Under the pieces are notes generated by a model that did no database searches, was not told the origin of the DNA, and worked only from the letters and a program-made list of their open reading frames with translations. From the NCBI GenBank assembly GCA_900548185.1, contig URJJ01000009.1, forward strand, positions 1-60,654: a stretch of 60,654 nucleotides of DNA, read 5' to 3'. Shown here one piece after another: positions 49,515-58,368 of this stretch. This DNA is from an uncultured Opitutales bacterium (lineage in GTDB: Bacteria; Verrucomicrobiota; Verrucomicrobiia; Opitutales; Intestinicryptomonadaceae). The position numbers were made by a program, and so were the translations under genes. Positions within the stretch are counted from its first letter, which is position 1. Each line of letters starts with the position of its first letter.

Positions 49515-51206
49515 CTAGGCCTGCCCGGGCCCGTTCATTATTGCGGAAAGCTTGCGCGCGCGGTCGAGGGCCGCATGTATGTTGTCGCAGATATTTTCCT
49601 CGCCTATCGTTTCGGCCAGGCCCGACTTGTATATCATTTGCAGGGGCTGCGAATGCGTGCCGGAGAGCAGCATGATGGCCCCTCCCGCCCTTATTTTTGC
49701 GTTGAGGCGCTCCAGGGCGTTCACGGCGGTCGTGTCTAGGGCCATGACGGTGCGCATGCGGAGTATAACCACCTTAGGCGGCGTCGCGTTTCCGCGAAGG
49801 ACGCCGTCGAGCTTGTCGGCCGCGCCGAACAATAGCGCGCCGAACACGCGGAAAATCATGACGTCCCTCGGGATGTCGCAGCCCTCGAGAGATTCAAGGT
49901 TTTCTAGGCTTTCTGCGGTGCGGTCGTACGGGTCGATGTGCGTCGAGTGGGCTATGCGGCGTATGAAGAACATCGCGGCCAGAAGCATCCCGACTTCCAC
50001 GGCGATAGTCAGGTCGAAAACGACGGTCAGCGCAAATGTCGTGAGAAAGACGAAGGCGTCGCTTTTTGTCATCTTCGGAAGAACCAGGAATTCGCGCCAG
50101 TCGCCCATGTTGTAGCAGACGACAAACAGTATGGCCGCGAGGCAGCTCATCGGGATGTACTTCGCATAGGGAGCAAAGACGAGAAGTATCACAAGCAGGG
50201 TCGCTGCGTGGATTATGCCGGCGACAGGCGTCTTTGCGCCGTTTTTTACGTTCGTGGCAGTCCTTGCTATGGCCCCCGTCGCCGGGATGCCGCCGAAAAA
50301 CGGTGCAACGACGTTGGCAATCCCCTGGGCCATCAGCTCCTGGTTGGAGTCGTGGCGGTCCTCTATCATGCCGTCTGCGACCACGGCCGAAAGCAGGGAC
50401 TCTATCGCGGCGAGTATCGCAATTGTGAGCGCCGGAACTATCAGGCCCCTGAGCGTGCCCCACTCAAAAGACGGCATTGAAAACGCGGGCAGGGAATCCG
50501 GGATGCCCCCGAACGTGGAGCCTATCGTCGAGACGTCAAGCCCGAAGAGAAGGGCGAAGAGCGTGCCGAAAATCAGGGCCGCAACCGATCCCGGGAAGCG
50601 CTTCCTCCATTTGACGGGCCAAAGGATTATAGCTGCGAGCGACACGCCGGCCACGAGCGTGGTCTGGAAGTCAACAGACGGCAGCGCGGCAAAAATCGCC
50701 CGGATTTTCTCGAAGAAGTCTGCGGGGACGGCTCCCATTTCAAGCCCGAAAAAATCCTTTATCTGGGTGAGGAATATCACCACCGCTATGCCGTTTGTAA
50801 AGCCGACGGTCACGGGGCGGGGAATGTACTTTATGACGGCCCCCATCTTCATGAGGCTCATCATTATGAGCATCACGCCCGCCATTATCGTGCATATGAG
50901 TAGCGCCTGAAAGCCGTAGTCGGCTATGACGCCCGCCACGATAACTACGAAGGCCCCGGTGGGCCCGCCTATCTGGACGCGCGAACCGCCAAAGGCGGAA
51001 ATGATAAATCCCGCTATTATGGCGGTGAAAATGCCCTGCTCGGGCTTGACGCCGCTTGCTATCGCAAATGCCATCGCAAGCGGGAGCGCTACGATGCCGA
51101 CAATCACTCCGGCAGCCAAATCCGACATGAATGTGTTCAGATTGTAGCCGCGCAGACAGTCGACGAGTTTGGGGCGGAATGTGAATGGAATATGAGGTGT
51201 GTTCAT
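49515..51206 (-). CDS. SulP-family anion transporter with STAS domain (second)
   Basis: 563 aa, with the classic SulP start (AGVIVGIVALPLAMAFAIASGVKPEQGIFTA) and GGSRVQIGGPTGAFVVIV. The late segment IPATGAIARTATNVKNGAKTPVAGI is strongly typical. A STAS domain fills about residues 435-550 (DVMIFRVFGALLFGAADKL, MALDTTAVNALERL). It is closer to well-known bacterial sulfate/bicarbonate SulP proteins than the convergent paralogue at 47533-49299. The two are only distantly similar, so this is not a recent duplication. Confidence 0.92.
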   Translation of the reverse strand: MNTPHIPFTFRPKLVDCLRGYNLNTFMSDLAAGVIVGIVALPLAMAFAIASGVKPEQGIFTAIIAGFIISAFGGSRVQIGGPTGAFVVIVAGVIADYGFQALLICTIMAGVMLIMMSLMKMGAVIKYIPRPVTVGFTNGIAVVIFLTQIKDFFGLEMGAVPADFFEKIRAIFAALPSVDFQTTLVAGVSLAAIILWPVKWRKRFPGSVAALIFGTLFALLFGLDVSTIGSTFGGIPDSLPAFSMPSFEWGTLRGLIVPALTIAILAAIESLLSAVVADGMIEDRHDSNQELMAQGIANVVAPFFGGIPATGAIARTATNVKNGAKTPVAGIIHAATLLVILLVFAPYAKYIPMSCLAAILFVVCYNMGDWREFLVLPKMTKSDAFVFLTTFALTVVFDLTIAVEVGMLLAAMFFIRRIAHSTHIDPYDRTAESLENLESLEGCDIPRDVMIFRVFGALLFGAADKLDGVLRGNATPPKVVILRMRTVMALDTTAVNALERLNAKIRAGGAIMLLSGTHSQPLQMIYKSGLAETIGEENICDNIHAALDRARKLSAIMNGPGQA

Positions 51207-52287
51207 GGGCTGCGGGGTTGGAAAGCCTCATCCGAAGCCCCGCCGGACTCGCGCCCCGGGAATTTTTCGCTTTGGCCTTCTGCAAGCTAAAGCCATCTTT
51301 AAAAATCACTTTGGACTTTTTTTTGCAAGAGGTTTTTTATTGAAACCCGGGTTTTTTACATATCAAAAACAAGAGCCGCCCCAGAAAGCCCGCCATCCGC
51401 CCATATATTTGCGATGAAAATGCGCCCCAGCGGCGCGTCCTGAAAAGGCACAAAGGCTGAAGCCCGGCCGACGGGCCGGCCGCGCAAAACCGGCGTTCCC
51501 GCCCATAATTATCGCCCTACATTTGCGCGGAAACGGGAAGCCCCAAGCGGGAAAGAGCCAAAACCCATAAACGCGATTCCCCCCTCCCGCAATGATGCCT
51601 AAGACACGGGATTTTGAAACGCGAAACGCCCGGAAAGAGCTGAAAGAGGCAGGGCCAAACGATGTGTTTTTGCGGATTTGCTTCCCGGATTAGTTTTCGG
51701 ATTGGGCTTTCAAAAATCTTTGCTCCGACAGATGAGACGAAGCCGGTTCGGAAAACTTTTCGCCCCGCTGCGACTTTTACCGCCCCGCATGCAACTCTGC
51801 ACACCGGGCTTGAAATAGGAATTCCCTTTAGCGAATTTTTACGGCGTTAAATCAGAAAAGGCGGCCCCGATTCTTCCGCGCGTCGCGGATGTGGCCGCCG
51901 CCAGAACGGAATTGATAACCCGGATGCGCGGCAACCCTCATTGCGGCGATGCGTGGTATTTTTTAAATCAGGCAGAAGAAAAGCCGCCCAAACCATGCAG
52001 CGGGGATTGGTATGCGCCCTTCAGCCGCAATGGCTGAGGCGTATACGGGCATTGTCCGCAATAAACCGTTCAGCTTCATCCCTCGCTTCCGTAGCCGGAT
52101 GCCATTGCCCCCCCAAAAAACGCCTATCCGTATAAAAACAAGGCTATCTTTGCCTGATTTGCAATCGCCAGGGAGTTCCGCAAAAAAACACTCCCGCAAA
52201 CAGCCAATAGCGGGCTTTCTGCAAATTCAGATTCATTTTCCAGACCCCAAACTTCACCATATGTCAAAGCCAGCGTCTTAATGCGCA
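51207..52287. other. Gene-free region with decayed repeat L2
   Basis: About 1.1 kb with no supported gene. It carries the upstream region of the second SulP gene and, from about 51775, copy L2 of the decayed 0.45-kb repeat. The stretch 51420-51775 shows nothing I can name. Confidence 0.6.
51775..52240 (+). repeat. Decayed 0.45-kb repeat, copy L2 (uninterrupted)
   Basis: Aligns in the same orientation with L1 at about 1990-2604. Conserved landmarks here are GCTTGAAATA (51808), CAGAACG.AATTGATAACCCGGAT, TTGCGGCGATG, AAATCAGGCAGAAGAAAA, CCCAAACCATG and AAAACGCCTATCCGTATAAAAA (52117). At GGGCTTTCTGCAAATTCAGATTC it reads straight through the point where L1 is split by MITE copy B, so it represents the empty site. 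Confidence 0.65.
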
Positions 52288-52319
52288 CAAAAAACGCCGA
52301 ACCGCAAACCGGTCCGGCG
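52288..52319 (-). terminator. Terminator of the pseudopilin operon
   Basis: A 9-bp stem (CGCCGAACC / GGTCCGGCG with one G-U pair in the minus-strand RNA; 52295-52319), followed on the minus strand by TTTTTT. It lies 36 bp beyond the last gene. Confidence 0.88.
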
Positions 52320-52354
52320 CGCACTTTCCCGGCAAAATCACGCCGGAGCGGCCG

Positions 52355-52795
52355 CTAGCCGCCGAGAATCGTCCTGAGCTTTTGCTGGAAATCCAGCAGG
52401 TCTTCCTGCGAAGGCCGGTAGTCGGGAGCCGCCCCGCCGAGATGGAGGCGGCCGTCCTGGTCGAGCTCCCATGTGGCCTCCACCCCGTCCGAAAACTTCA
52501 CAGTCCCGCCCGTTATCATTCCGGGCCGCTGGACGGGGCTAACCTCAACGCGCACCCCGCCGCCTTCGGGAAGCGGAGCTTCGTCCGCCGGCTGCTGCGC
52601 AGCGGGCGCGGCCTCTGCCGGCTTGGGATCCTTGACAGTCAGGTCCATGTCGTCCACAAGGAAGCGCACGTCCATGTAAGTCATGCTGATTCCGAATTCT
52701 TCAAGAAGCCGCTTCTGGACTTCGCCAAGCTTTGCGCCCGACGCTATCCAGGATGCCACAGCCTCGCCCTGTTCGGGGGTAAGTTTTTCGCTCAT
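52355..52795 (-). CDS. Hypothetical protein of the pseudopilin operon
   Basis: 146-aa soluble protein. Residues 1-55 (LTPEQGEAVASWIASGAKLGEVQKRLLEEFGISMTYMDVRFLVDD) look like a small helix-turn-helix or UBA-like module. A Pro/Ala/Glu linker follows (about 60-85), then a compact C-terminal domain (GMITGGTVKFSDGVEATWELDQDGRL). I do not recognise a family with a known role. It starts 4 bp after the J-type pseudopilin gene, so it is probably an accessory factor of the secretion or pilus machine. Confidence 0.7.
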   Translation of the reverse strand: MSEKLTPEQGEAVASWIASGAKLGEVQKRLLEEFGISMTYMDVRFLVDDMDLTVKDPKPAEAAPAAQQPADEAPLPEGGGVRVEVSPVQRPGMITGGTVKFSDGVEATWELDQDGRLHLGGAAPDYRPSQEDLLDFQQKLRTILGG

Positions 52796-52799
52796 ACTG

Positions 52800-53900
52800 C
52801 TAGTTCAATGGTTCCACAAGGAACTGCACCTTGCGGGTAGTCGTAGTTCCGTACTGCTGGCGCAGGGTCTGGAAGCGGGCCAGCTTGCCCTCGCCGGACA
52901 GGCTGCGAATCTCCATCGCGCCCAAGTCGGAAACAAACGTCATCGAAATTTCTGCAAAGGCCAGGAAGCCGTTGCGGATTTCCTCGGGGGCAACCGCGAC
53001 CTTGCCGCCGCCCTCCCCGCGCTCGTACACCCTGCCGTCGACATATATCCTGTCGGCCACGGTAAACGGAGTTCCGGGCTCTATGTATGCGATGTGGTAC
53101 GGGCTTTCCTTTTCCGCAACCTGTTCGCCCTCGCGCCTGTACATTACGGCGAATGTGACCTGAAAGTCCACTATGTTGGCCGCGATGAAGTTCGACGGGG
53201 AAAGAATCCAGGACTTGAGGTCCGCGCCGCGATCGTAGCCGCCACGGTCGTTCAGCACAGTGCAACTGCCGTTCCAGAAGCGCTGGAGGGCGTATTCGTT
53301 GTCGTCAAAATCGCCCTGCATGTCCCCGAGAGCCTCCTCGAAAGTGGACTTGGGGTCTATAACGCCTCGGTAGAGGCCGTAGAAAGCGTTGAGCTGGCGC
53401 TCGTTCGAGCCTTCGTTGGCTCCGCCGGGGCGGAAGGGGCTTTTGTAGCTCATCTGGTATTTGACCGCGCACACGCTGCCGGGAATCGACTGGCGATCGT
53501 CGGAACGGTTCATCATCTGGCCGCTGTCAAAGCGCGGGCGGATGTAGGTGGGCGAGAAAAACATTATCTGCGGCGGCCTGACCGGCTCCCCACCGACGCT
53601 GGTGCCCGTCAGCATGCCGACGTCCTGCGGGTAGTCCACCTGGAACCATGCCCTGCCGTCGCGCTTTATCACCGCAGACTGGATGTCCTGCTGGATGAAG
53701 TCGGCGAGCGAGTCGGCCTCGAAGTACCCCTGTATCTTTCCGGTCGAATTGTTCCATGACTTCAGCACTTCGCCCACTCCGTAAAGGACGGCGCCTATCA
53801 TTATGACCATTATTGTCGCGGCCGCCATCACCTCTATCAGGGTGAACCCGCGCCTGGACTTCGGTTTCTTTGAATGCGGAAGAGGTTGCTTGGATTCCAT
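52800..53900 (-). CDS. Pseudopilin with long C-terminal domain (GspJ/PulJ-like)
   Basis: 366 aa. The prepilin site RRGFTLIEVMAAATIM has the invariant G|F at the peptidase cleavage point and Glu at mature position 5. The leader is 18 residues. The long globular part, with WFQVDYP and SWILSPSNFIAANIVDFQVTF segments, makes it the largest of the set, like minor pseudopilins J or K that cap the fibre. It lies 4 bp after the I/V-type gene. Confidence 0.85.
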   Translation of the reverse strand: MESKQPLPHSKKPKSRRGFTLIEVMAAATIMVIMIGAVLYGVGEVLKSWNNSTGKIQGYFEADSLADFIQQDIQSAVIKRDGRAWFQVDYPQDVGMLTGTSVGGEPVRPPQIMFFSPTYIRPRFDSGQMMNRSDDRQSIPGSVCAVKYQMSYKSPFRPGGANEGSNERQLNAFYGLYRGVIDPKSTFEEALGDMQGDFDDNEYALQRFWNGSCTVLNDRGGYDRGADLKSWILSPSNFIAANIVDFQVTFAVMYRREGEQVAEKESPYHIAYIEPGTPFTVADRIYVDGRVYERGEGGGKVAVAPEEIRNGFLAFAEISMTFVSDLGAMEIRSLSGEGKLARFQTLRQQYGTTTTRKVQFLVEPLN

Positions 53901-53904
53901 TAAA

Positions 53905-54537
53905 TTACCTCATTTTTACGATTAGGTCGGAATAGACGCGGCGCTGGTTGTTCTGGTCTTCGTCGCCCGCCCCGGAAATGATGTCGTCAACGGGGTCCAC
54001 GAGAACCTCGACGTTTATCGGCAGGAAGGCCTCGCCGTACAAATCCGAAGATTCGGGCAGCGAACCGCCGCCGTATTCGCGCTCGGGATCGTCCAGGTTG
54101 ACAAAGCGCCCCTTGAGGGCCTCCTCGCTAAGCGTGAGCACGGCGCGGTAAATGTTGCCGTCGGCCTTTTTCAGGTCCTCGGCGTTCGGGGGGGCGCCAA
54201 GGCGCTTGCCGGGGGTTTCCGAGGACACGGAAACCAAGGACGGGTCGTCAACCTCCTCGAAATTTGCGTACTCGTCCCAGAAATAGACTACATACGGCTG
54301 GCGCGCGGTGCGGACCCAGTCGTACACCTGGTCGAACGACTTCGACTTCAGTATGACTTCCAGGTCCGTCACAACAGATATAGCCTTGCTCTGGTTGCGG
54401 ACTTCCGCGACCTTAGTCGATATGGCCGACAAAAGCCCTATGAGGGCCGTCAGCGACACGGAAAGTATGCCTATGGCAATCATCACCTCCACAAGCGTGA
54501 AGGCCCGTTTCTTCGCCTTTAAAATCTTCTGGATCAT
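53905..54537 (-). CDS. Pseudopilin (GspI/PilV-like)
   Basis: 210 aa with prepilin site KKRAFTLVEVMIAIGILSVS, where A|F replaces the usual G|F but the mature Glu5 is kept. A hydrophobic stem helix is followed by a small domain with an Asp/Glu-rich segment. Its start overlaps the previous stop by 4 bp (54534-54537), so translation is coupled. It is a minor subunit, second of the J/I pair. Confidence 0.85.
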   Translation of the reverse strand: MIQKILKAKKRAFTLVEVMIAIGILSVSLTALIGLLSAISTKVAEVRNQSKAISVVTDLEVILKSKSFDQVYDWVRTARQPYVVYFWDEYANFEEVDDPSLVSVSSETPGKRLGAPPNAEDLKKADGNIYRAVLTLSEEALKGRFVNLDDPEREYGGGSLPESSDLYGEAFLPINVEVLVDPVDDIISGAGDEDQNNQRRVYSDLIVKMR

Positions 54538-55253
54538 TGCAGCATGGCCTCCTTGATTTCCTCATAGTCCGTAAAGCCCACGGTCTTGCCAGTCCTCAGC
54601 ACCGTAAAGCCGAGGATGTCGAACGGATTTTTCATTATGAACTCGCCCTTCGCGTTCTGGGTTCCGGTGGCGACAATTATGCGGGCGTTGGGGTTTTCGG
54701 ACAGGCCTTCGGCCGAAAATTCATAGCAGTACCATTCGCCGTTGCCCTCGCCCACGCTCTGGGCCCTTCGGCTGCCGAAATTGGCCATGCCGACCACCCT
54801 GGGGGCGCCGGTTACCCCGTTGCTGAAGGTGCTGTTTACAACGTCGGCCTCGCTCATCGAGTCGCTGTCTATCTTGACCTGGGAATTGAACTCGCCCGAC
54901 GGCGGGATAAAAAACGTGTTTTTGGGCAGCATCGTCCCGCTTGAGTGCGACACCCATCCGTTGCTGTTGCCGTCGTCGTCCAGGGATTCGTATATTATCC
55001 CGACCTGGCGCAGCCGCCTTGAGTTGTCGTCCCCCTTGTATATGACTACGCGGGCCTTGGCGCTCTTTGCGCAGGCCAGTATCCTGGCCTCTTCAAACGA
55101 GGACATCAGCGTCTGCTGGGCGGTCACGAGAGACTGCCTCCCCGAATTGAAATTGACCAGCATGACGCCGCCGGCCCCGATGACGGAGATTATGGCAATC
55201 ACCACCAGCAGTTCGACGAGCGTAAAGGCTCTTCTTTTTCTTCGCATGTTCAA
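54534..55253 (-). CDS. Pseudopilin (GspH-like)
   Basis: 239 aa with prepilin site RRAFTLVELLVVIAIISVIG and mature Glu5. Residues 40-70 (SLVTAQQTLMSSFEEARILACAKSAKARVVIY) match the H-type pattern, in which a run of polar residues follows the stem and precedes a strand VVI. It is coupled to the next gene by a 4-bp overlap. Confidence 0.85.
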   Translation of the reverse strand: MNMRRKRRAFTLVELLVVIAIISVIGAGGVMLVNFNSGRQSLVTAQQTLMSSFEEARILACAKSAKARVVIYKGDDNSRRLRQVGIIYESLDDDGNSNGWVSHSSGTMLPKNTFFIPPSGEFNSQVKIDSDSMSEADVVNSTFSNGVTGAPRVVGMANFGSRRAQSVGEGNGEWYCYEFSAEGLSENPNARIIVATGTQNAKGEFIMKNPFDILGFTVLRTGKTVGFTDYEEIKEAMLQ

Positions 55254-55278
55254 ATATTCCGGTGAAAGTTTGGTGGCC

Positions 55279-55902
55279 TCACTGCCAGGTGAAAATGTCT
55301 TCGGCCTCGTAGTCGGCCTTGTCCTTGTTCTGGTCCTTCTGGAGGGTGAAGATTATCACGGCCTTGCGCACGCCGTTTGCGGTGTCGGGCACAAGCTCCT
55401 TGTAGCTGTCGGCAGACAGGCCGTCGGATATGGTCGGGTAGCCCTTCTTTATCGCGCCGCCGCCGTTGGAGTCCACGCATATGTAGATGTTGGGGTTCCC
55501 GAAGCTGTCGACAATCTTCCACGTGTTGTTCTTTTTAACGAGGTTGGCGTTGTCGAAGGTTATGAAGTTCACCATGCGGCGGTTGTACTTGTTGCGGTCG
55601 GAGTCGGAGAGGCGGGAGCCGTCGGGATTCCTTCCGGAAAGGGCCTTCACGAGGTTTGTGGCGGCGTTGCCGTCGTCGAGGTTCACCCTGTCCTTTTCGG
55701 TGAGAAACTCCGGAAAATAGCCGTACTCTGCCTTGTAGCGCTCTATGGAGGTGGCAAGCTGGGTCATGAAGTTTTTGGAGGTGCTCTTCTTTGCCATGTT
55801 CTGGGCGCCTGAAATTGCCGGCATCAGGAGGCCCGCCATGACGGCTATAATCGATATTACTATCAAAAGTTCAACAAGGGTAAATGCGTTTTTCTTTTTC
55901 AT
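55279..55902 (-). CDS. Pseudopilin (GspG-like major type)
   Basis: 207 aa with prepilin site KKNAFTLVELLIVISIIAVMAG and mature Glu5. The segment TSIERYKAEYGYFPEFL is the common G-type motif (long helix then YG-YP). It carries one more C-terminal block than classical GspG. It lies 25 bp upstream of the GspH-like gene. Confidence 0.87.
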   Translation of the reverse strand: MKKKNAFTLVELLIVISIIAVMAGLLMPAISGAQNMAKKSTSKNFMTQLATSIERYKAEYGYFPEFLTEKDRVNLDDGNAATNLVKALSGRNPDGSRLSDSDRNKYNRRMVNFITFDNANLVKKNNTWKIVDSFGNPNIYICVDSNGGGAIKKGYPTISDGLSADSYKELVPDTANGVRKAVIIFTLQKDQNKDKADYEAEDIFTWQ

Positions 55903-55970
55903 AATTGGGTTGATAATTTAATTTGGAAATCTGCTTTTTCAACAAAATAAACAGCCGGGAAGCGGACGCC

Positions 55971-56636
55971 CTAGTTGTCGAGGCCGTAAACGATGTTGTC
56001 GGCGTTTTCAATGGGCTTGCGGTAGTCCTCGTCGCTGGGCATTATGCCGTTTGAATACATGGAATTTACGCCCACATCCTTGCCGTCGGGCCCGCGGGAC
56101 AGGAGGATGAACGAGGCCGCCTCCCAGGCGCCAACGGCCCCCGCCATGAGGGAGGAGTCGTAGAAATAGAGGTAGGGATTCCCCCAGGGGTCCAGAAAGG
56201 CGAGCTTCGGGTTGTCGAAGTCGTTCACTTCCCGGTCGGGATCGACGGGGTCGCCCACCCTCATTACGGTGATGTCCAAAAGGGGCTTGTAGTCGCCCGC
56301 GCTCTCCATGTCGACAAAGGTTATCTGGCCGCCGTTTAGCCTCATGAAGCTCTTGCCGGAAAGGCACTTGTAGAGGTCCCTTGCAAAGGTTGTGCCCCCC
56401 GCGTTGGCGTTCAGGCGCGGGTAGTCGTTATACATGCTCTTGAAGGTCTCGAGGGCGGCGGCCATGGCGGCCATGTCGGCAGCGGCCTTCGAGCGGTCCT
56501 GGGACTGGGTTATGGAGTCTGCCACGCGGGTCGTCATGGCGGCCAGAACCGCGATTATCGCGATTACGACCAGGATTTCTATAAGGGTGAACGCCTTTCT
56601 GGCGCGGCCTGAAACGGGGGGGGTAAACTTTGCCAT
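55971..56636 (-). CDS. Pseudopilin (GspG-like), first gene of the operon
   Basis: 222 aa from the ATG at 56636 (MAKFTPPVSGRARKAFTLIE); the longer frame to 57077 runs into purB and is excluded. The prepilin site is KAFTLIEILVVIAIIAVLAAM. The G-type signature is ALETFKSMYNDYPRLNANAG, and the C-terminal WGNPYLYFYDSS and LLSRGPDGKDVG match the calcium-binding end of GspG proteins. It is a second copy of the G class beside 55279-55902. It diverges from purB. Confidence 0.88.
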   Translation of the reverse strand: MAKFTPPVSGRARKAFTLIEILVVIAIIAVLAAMTTRVADSITQSQDRSKAAADMAAMAAALETFKSMYNDYPRLNANAGGTTFARDLYKCLSGKSFMRLNGGQITFVDMESAGDYKPLLDITVMRVGDPVDPDREVNDFDNPKLAFLDPWGNPYLYFYDSSLMAGAVGAWEAASFILLSRGPDGKDVGVNSMYSNGIMPSDEDYRKPIENADNIVYGLDN

Positions 56637-56766
56637 ATTCGTGTTAATTTGAATGCAAGTCTGACGCATCCCGGGAATCTTGTCAAAATAATTCACGGGC
56701 AAAAAAGTTCCTTTTGGGGAATTTTTATTCTTCAAAACGCGGGGAATTTCCCCATTATCGCCTTTT

Positions 56767-58188
56767 ATGATTATTGCGGACGTATTGGCTGAAAGGTACG
56801 CCTCCGAACAGATGAAGAGCATCTGGAGCGCGGAGGGGAAAATTTTGCTGGAGCGCGAACTCTGGATTGCCGTGATGAAGGCGCAGAGGCAGCTCGGCCT
56901 GGACATACCCGCGGAGGCCATTGAAGCGTACGAGCGCGTGAAAAACGACATCGACACCGCATCCATAACGCGCCGCGAAAAGATAACCCGCCACGACGTC
57001 AAGGCCAGAATTGAGGAGTTCTGCGGCCTCGCGGGCTTCGAGCACATCCACAAGGGCATGACAAGCCGCGACCTCACCGAGTGCGCGGAGCAGTTCCAAA
57101 TTTACAAGTCCCTGAAGCTCGTAATGATGAAGGCTTCAGCCTCGGCCCTGGCCTTCGCCGTTTTTGCGGAAAAATACGCGGACTTCCCCTACGCGGCCCG
57201 CACCCACAACGTAATAGCGCAGCTCACAACCCTCGGCAAGAGGTTTGCGATGTTCGGCGAGGACCTCCTGAGGGCGATGGATTCGATGCAGGCTTTTATC
57301 GATTCCTATCCGGTGCGCGGAATCAAGGGCGCGATAGGCACCCAGCTCGACCAGCTCACGCTCTTTGGCGGCGACAGGGAAAAGGCCGCCCGCCTGAATG
57401 AAATAGTGCTGGAGCACCTCGGAATATCAAATTCGCTCGGCGCCACCGGGCAGGTTTATCCGCGCTCGCTCGACTTCGAGGCGGCAAGCCGCCTCTACCA
57501 GATGGGCTCCGGCCCCTCGTCCTTTGCCAAGACGCTGCGCATAATGGCAGGCCACGAGCTGGCCGGCGAGGGGTTTGCCAAGGGCCAGACCGGCTCCTCG
57601 GCCATGCCGCACAAGATGAATTCCCGCAGTTGCGAGCGCCTCAACGGCTTCCACGTCATAATCCGCGGCTTCATGGAAATGCTGGCGGGCCTGGCGGGGG
57701 ACCAGTGGAACGAGGGAGACGTTTCGTGCTCTGTGGTCCGCCGCGTCGCGCTGCCGGGGATGTTCTTTGCTATAGACGGCCTCTTTGAAACCTTCCTGAC
57801 CATATCCCGCCAGATGGAGGTGAACGAACCCGTGATAGCGGCGGAGCGCGAGCGGTACATGCCGTTTCTGCTGACGACTACCGTCATGATGCGCGCCGTC
57901 AAAAACGGGATGGGCCGCGAGGACGCCCACGAGGTCATTAAGGAGCATGCCGTGGCCACGCTGCGCGACCTGCGCTCGGGCAGGGCCGCCAAAAACGACC
58001 TGTTTGAAAGGCTGGCGGCGGATTCCCGCATGCCGCTTTCCTCCGGCGACCTGGCGGAGATTCTGGAGGCCGGCAGGACGGAGACCGGCATGGCAAAGCC
58101 GCAGGCCCTGGACTTTGCCGCGCGCGCAAGGATTTGGGCGGAGAAATATCCGAAAGCCGCCTCATACGCGCCGGCGCCCATCCTCTGA
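56767..58188 (+). CDS. purB: Adenylosuccinate lyase
   Basis: 473 aa. It catalyses two fumarate-releasing steps of purine synthesis. The superfamily signature GSSAMPHKMNSRSCERLNG is complete. HDVKARIEEF, GMTSRDLTECAEQ and FPYAARTHNVIAQ carry the other active-site His and Ser/Thr regions. The sequence is of the longer eukaryote-like PurB type. It is divergent from the pseudopilin operon across about 130 bp. Start and length are normal. Confidence 0.95.
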   Translation: MIIADVLAERYASEQMKSIWSAEGKILLERELWIAVMKAQRQLGLDIPAEAIEAYERVKNDIDTASITRREKITRHDVKARIEEFCGLAGFEHIHKGMTSRDLTECAEQFQIYKSLKLVMMKASASALAFAVFAEKYADFPYAARTHNVIAQLTTLGKRFAMFGEDLLRAMDSMQAFIDSYPVRGIKGAIGTQLDQLTLFGGDREKAARLNEIVLEHLGISNSLGATGQVYPRSLDFEAASRLYQMGSGPSSFAKTLRIMAGHELAGEGFAKGQTGSSAMPHKMNSRSCERLNGFHVIIRGFMEMLAGLAGDQWNEGDVSCSVVRRVALPGMFFAIDGLFETFLTISRQMEVNEPVIAAERERYMPFLLTTTVMMRAVKNGMGREDAHEVIKEHAVATLRDLRSGRAAKNDLFERLAADSRMPLSSGDLAEILEAGRTETGMAKPQALDFAARARIWAEKYPKAASYAPAPIL

Positions 58189-58368
58189 CGGGATTCAAAC
58201 GCCCGCCGCGCCGTCCGGAAAGCCGCGCGCCCTCCCCTCGGAAGGCGGCGGAAGCGGGCGCCGCACTGGGATTTCATCTATTAAAAAAGGCCGCCAAAAA
58301 GACCCTGCGCGGCGCGCAAAACCGCGCGGGCGAAATTGCGGCCCGCACACGGGGAGGCAGCAAACACC

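Noticed and set aside
47533..51206. Recent tandem duplication of the SulP genes
   Set aside because: The two proteins are too different by eye in both pore and STAS regions, and their orientation is convergent.
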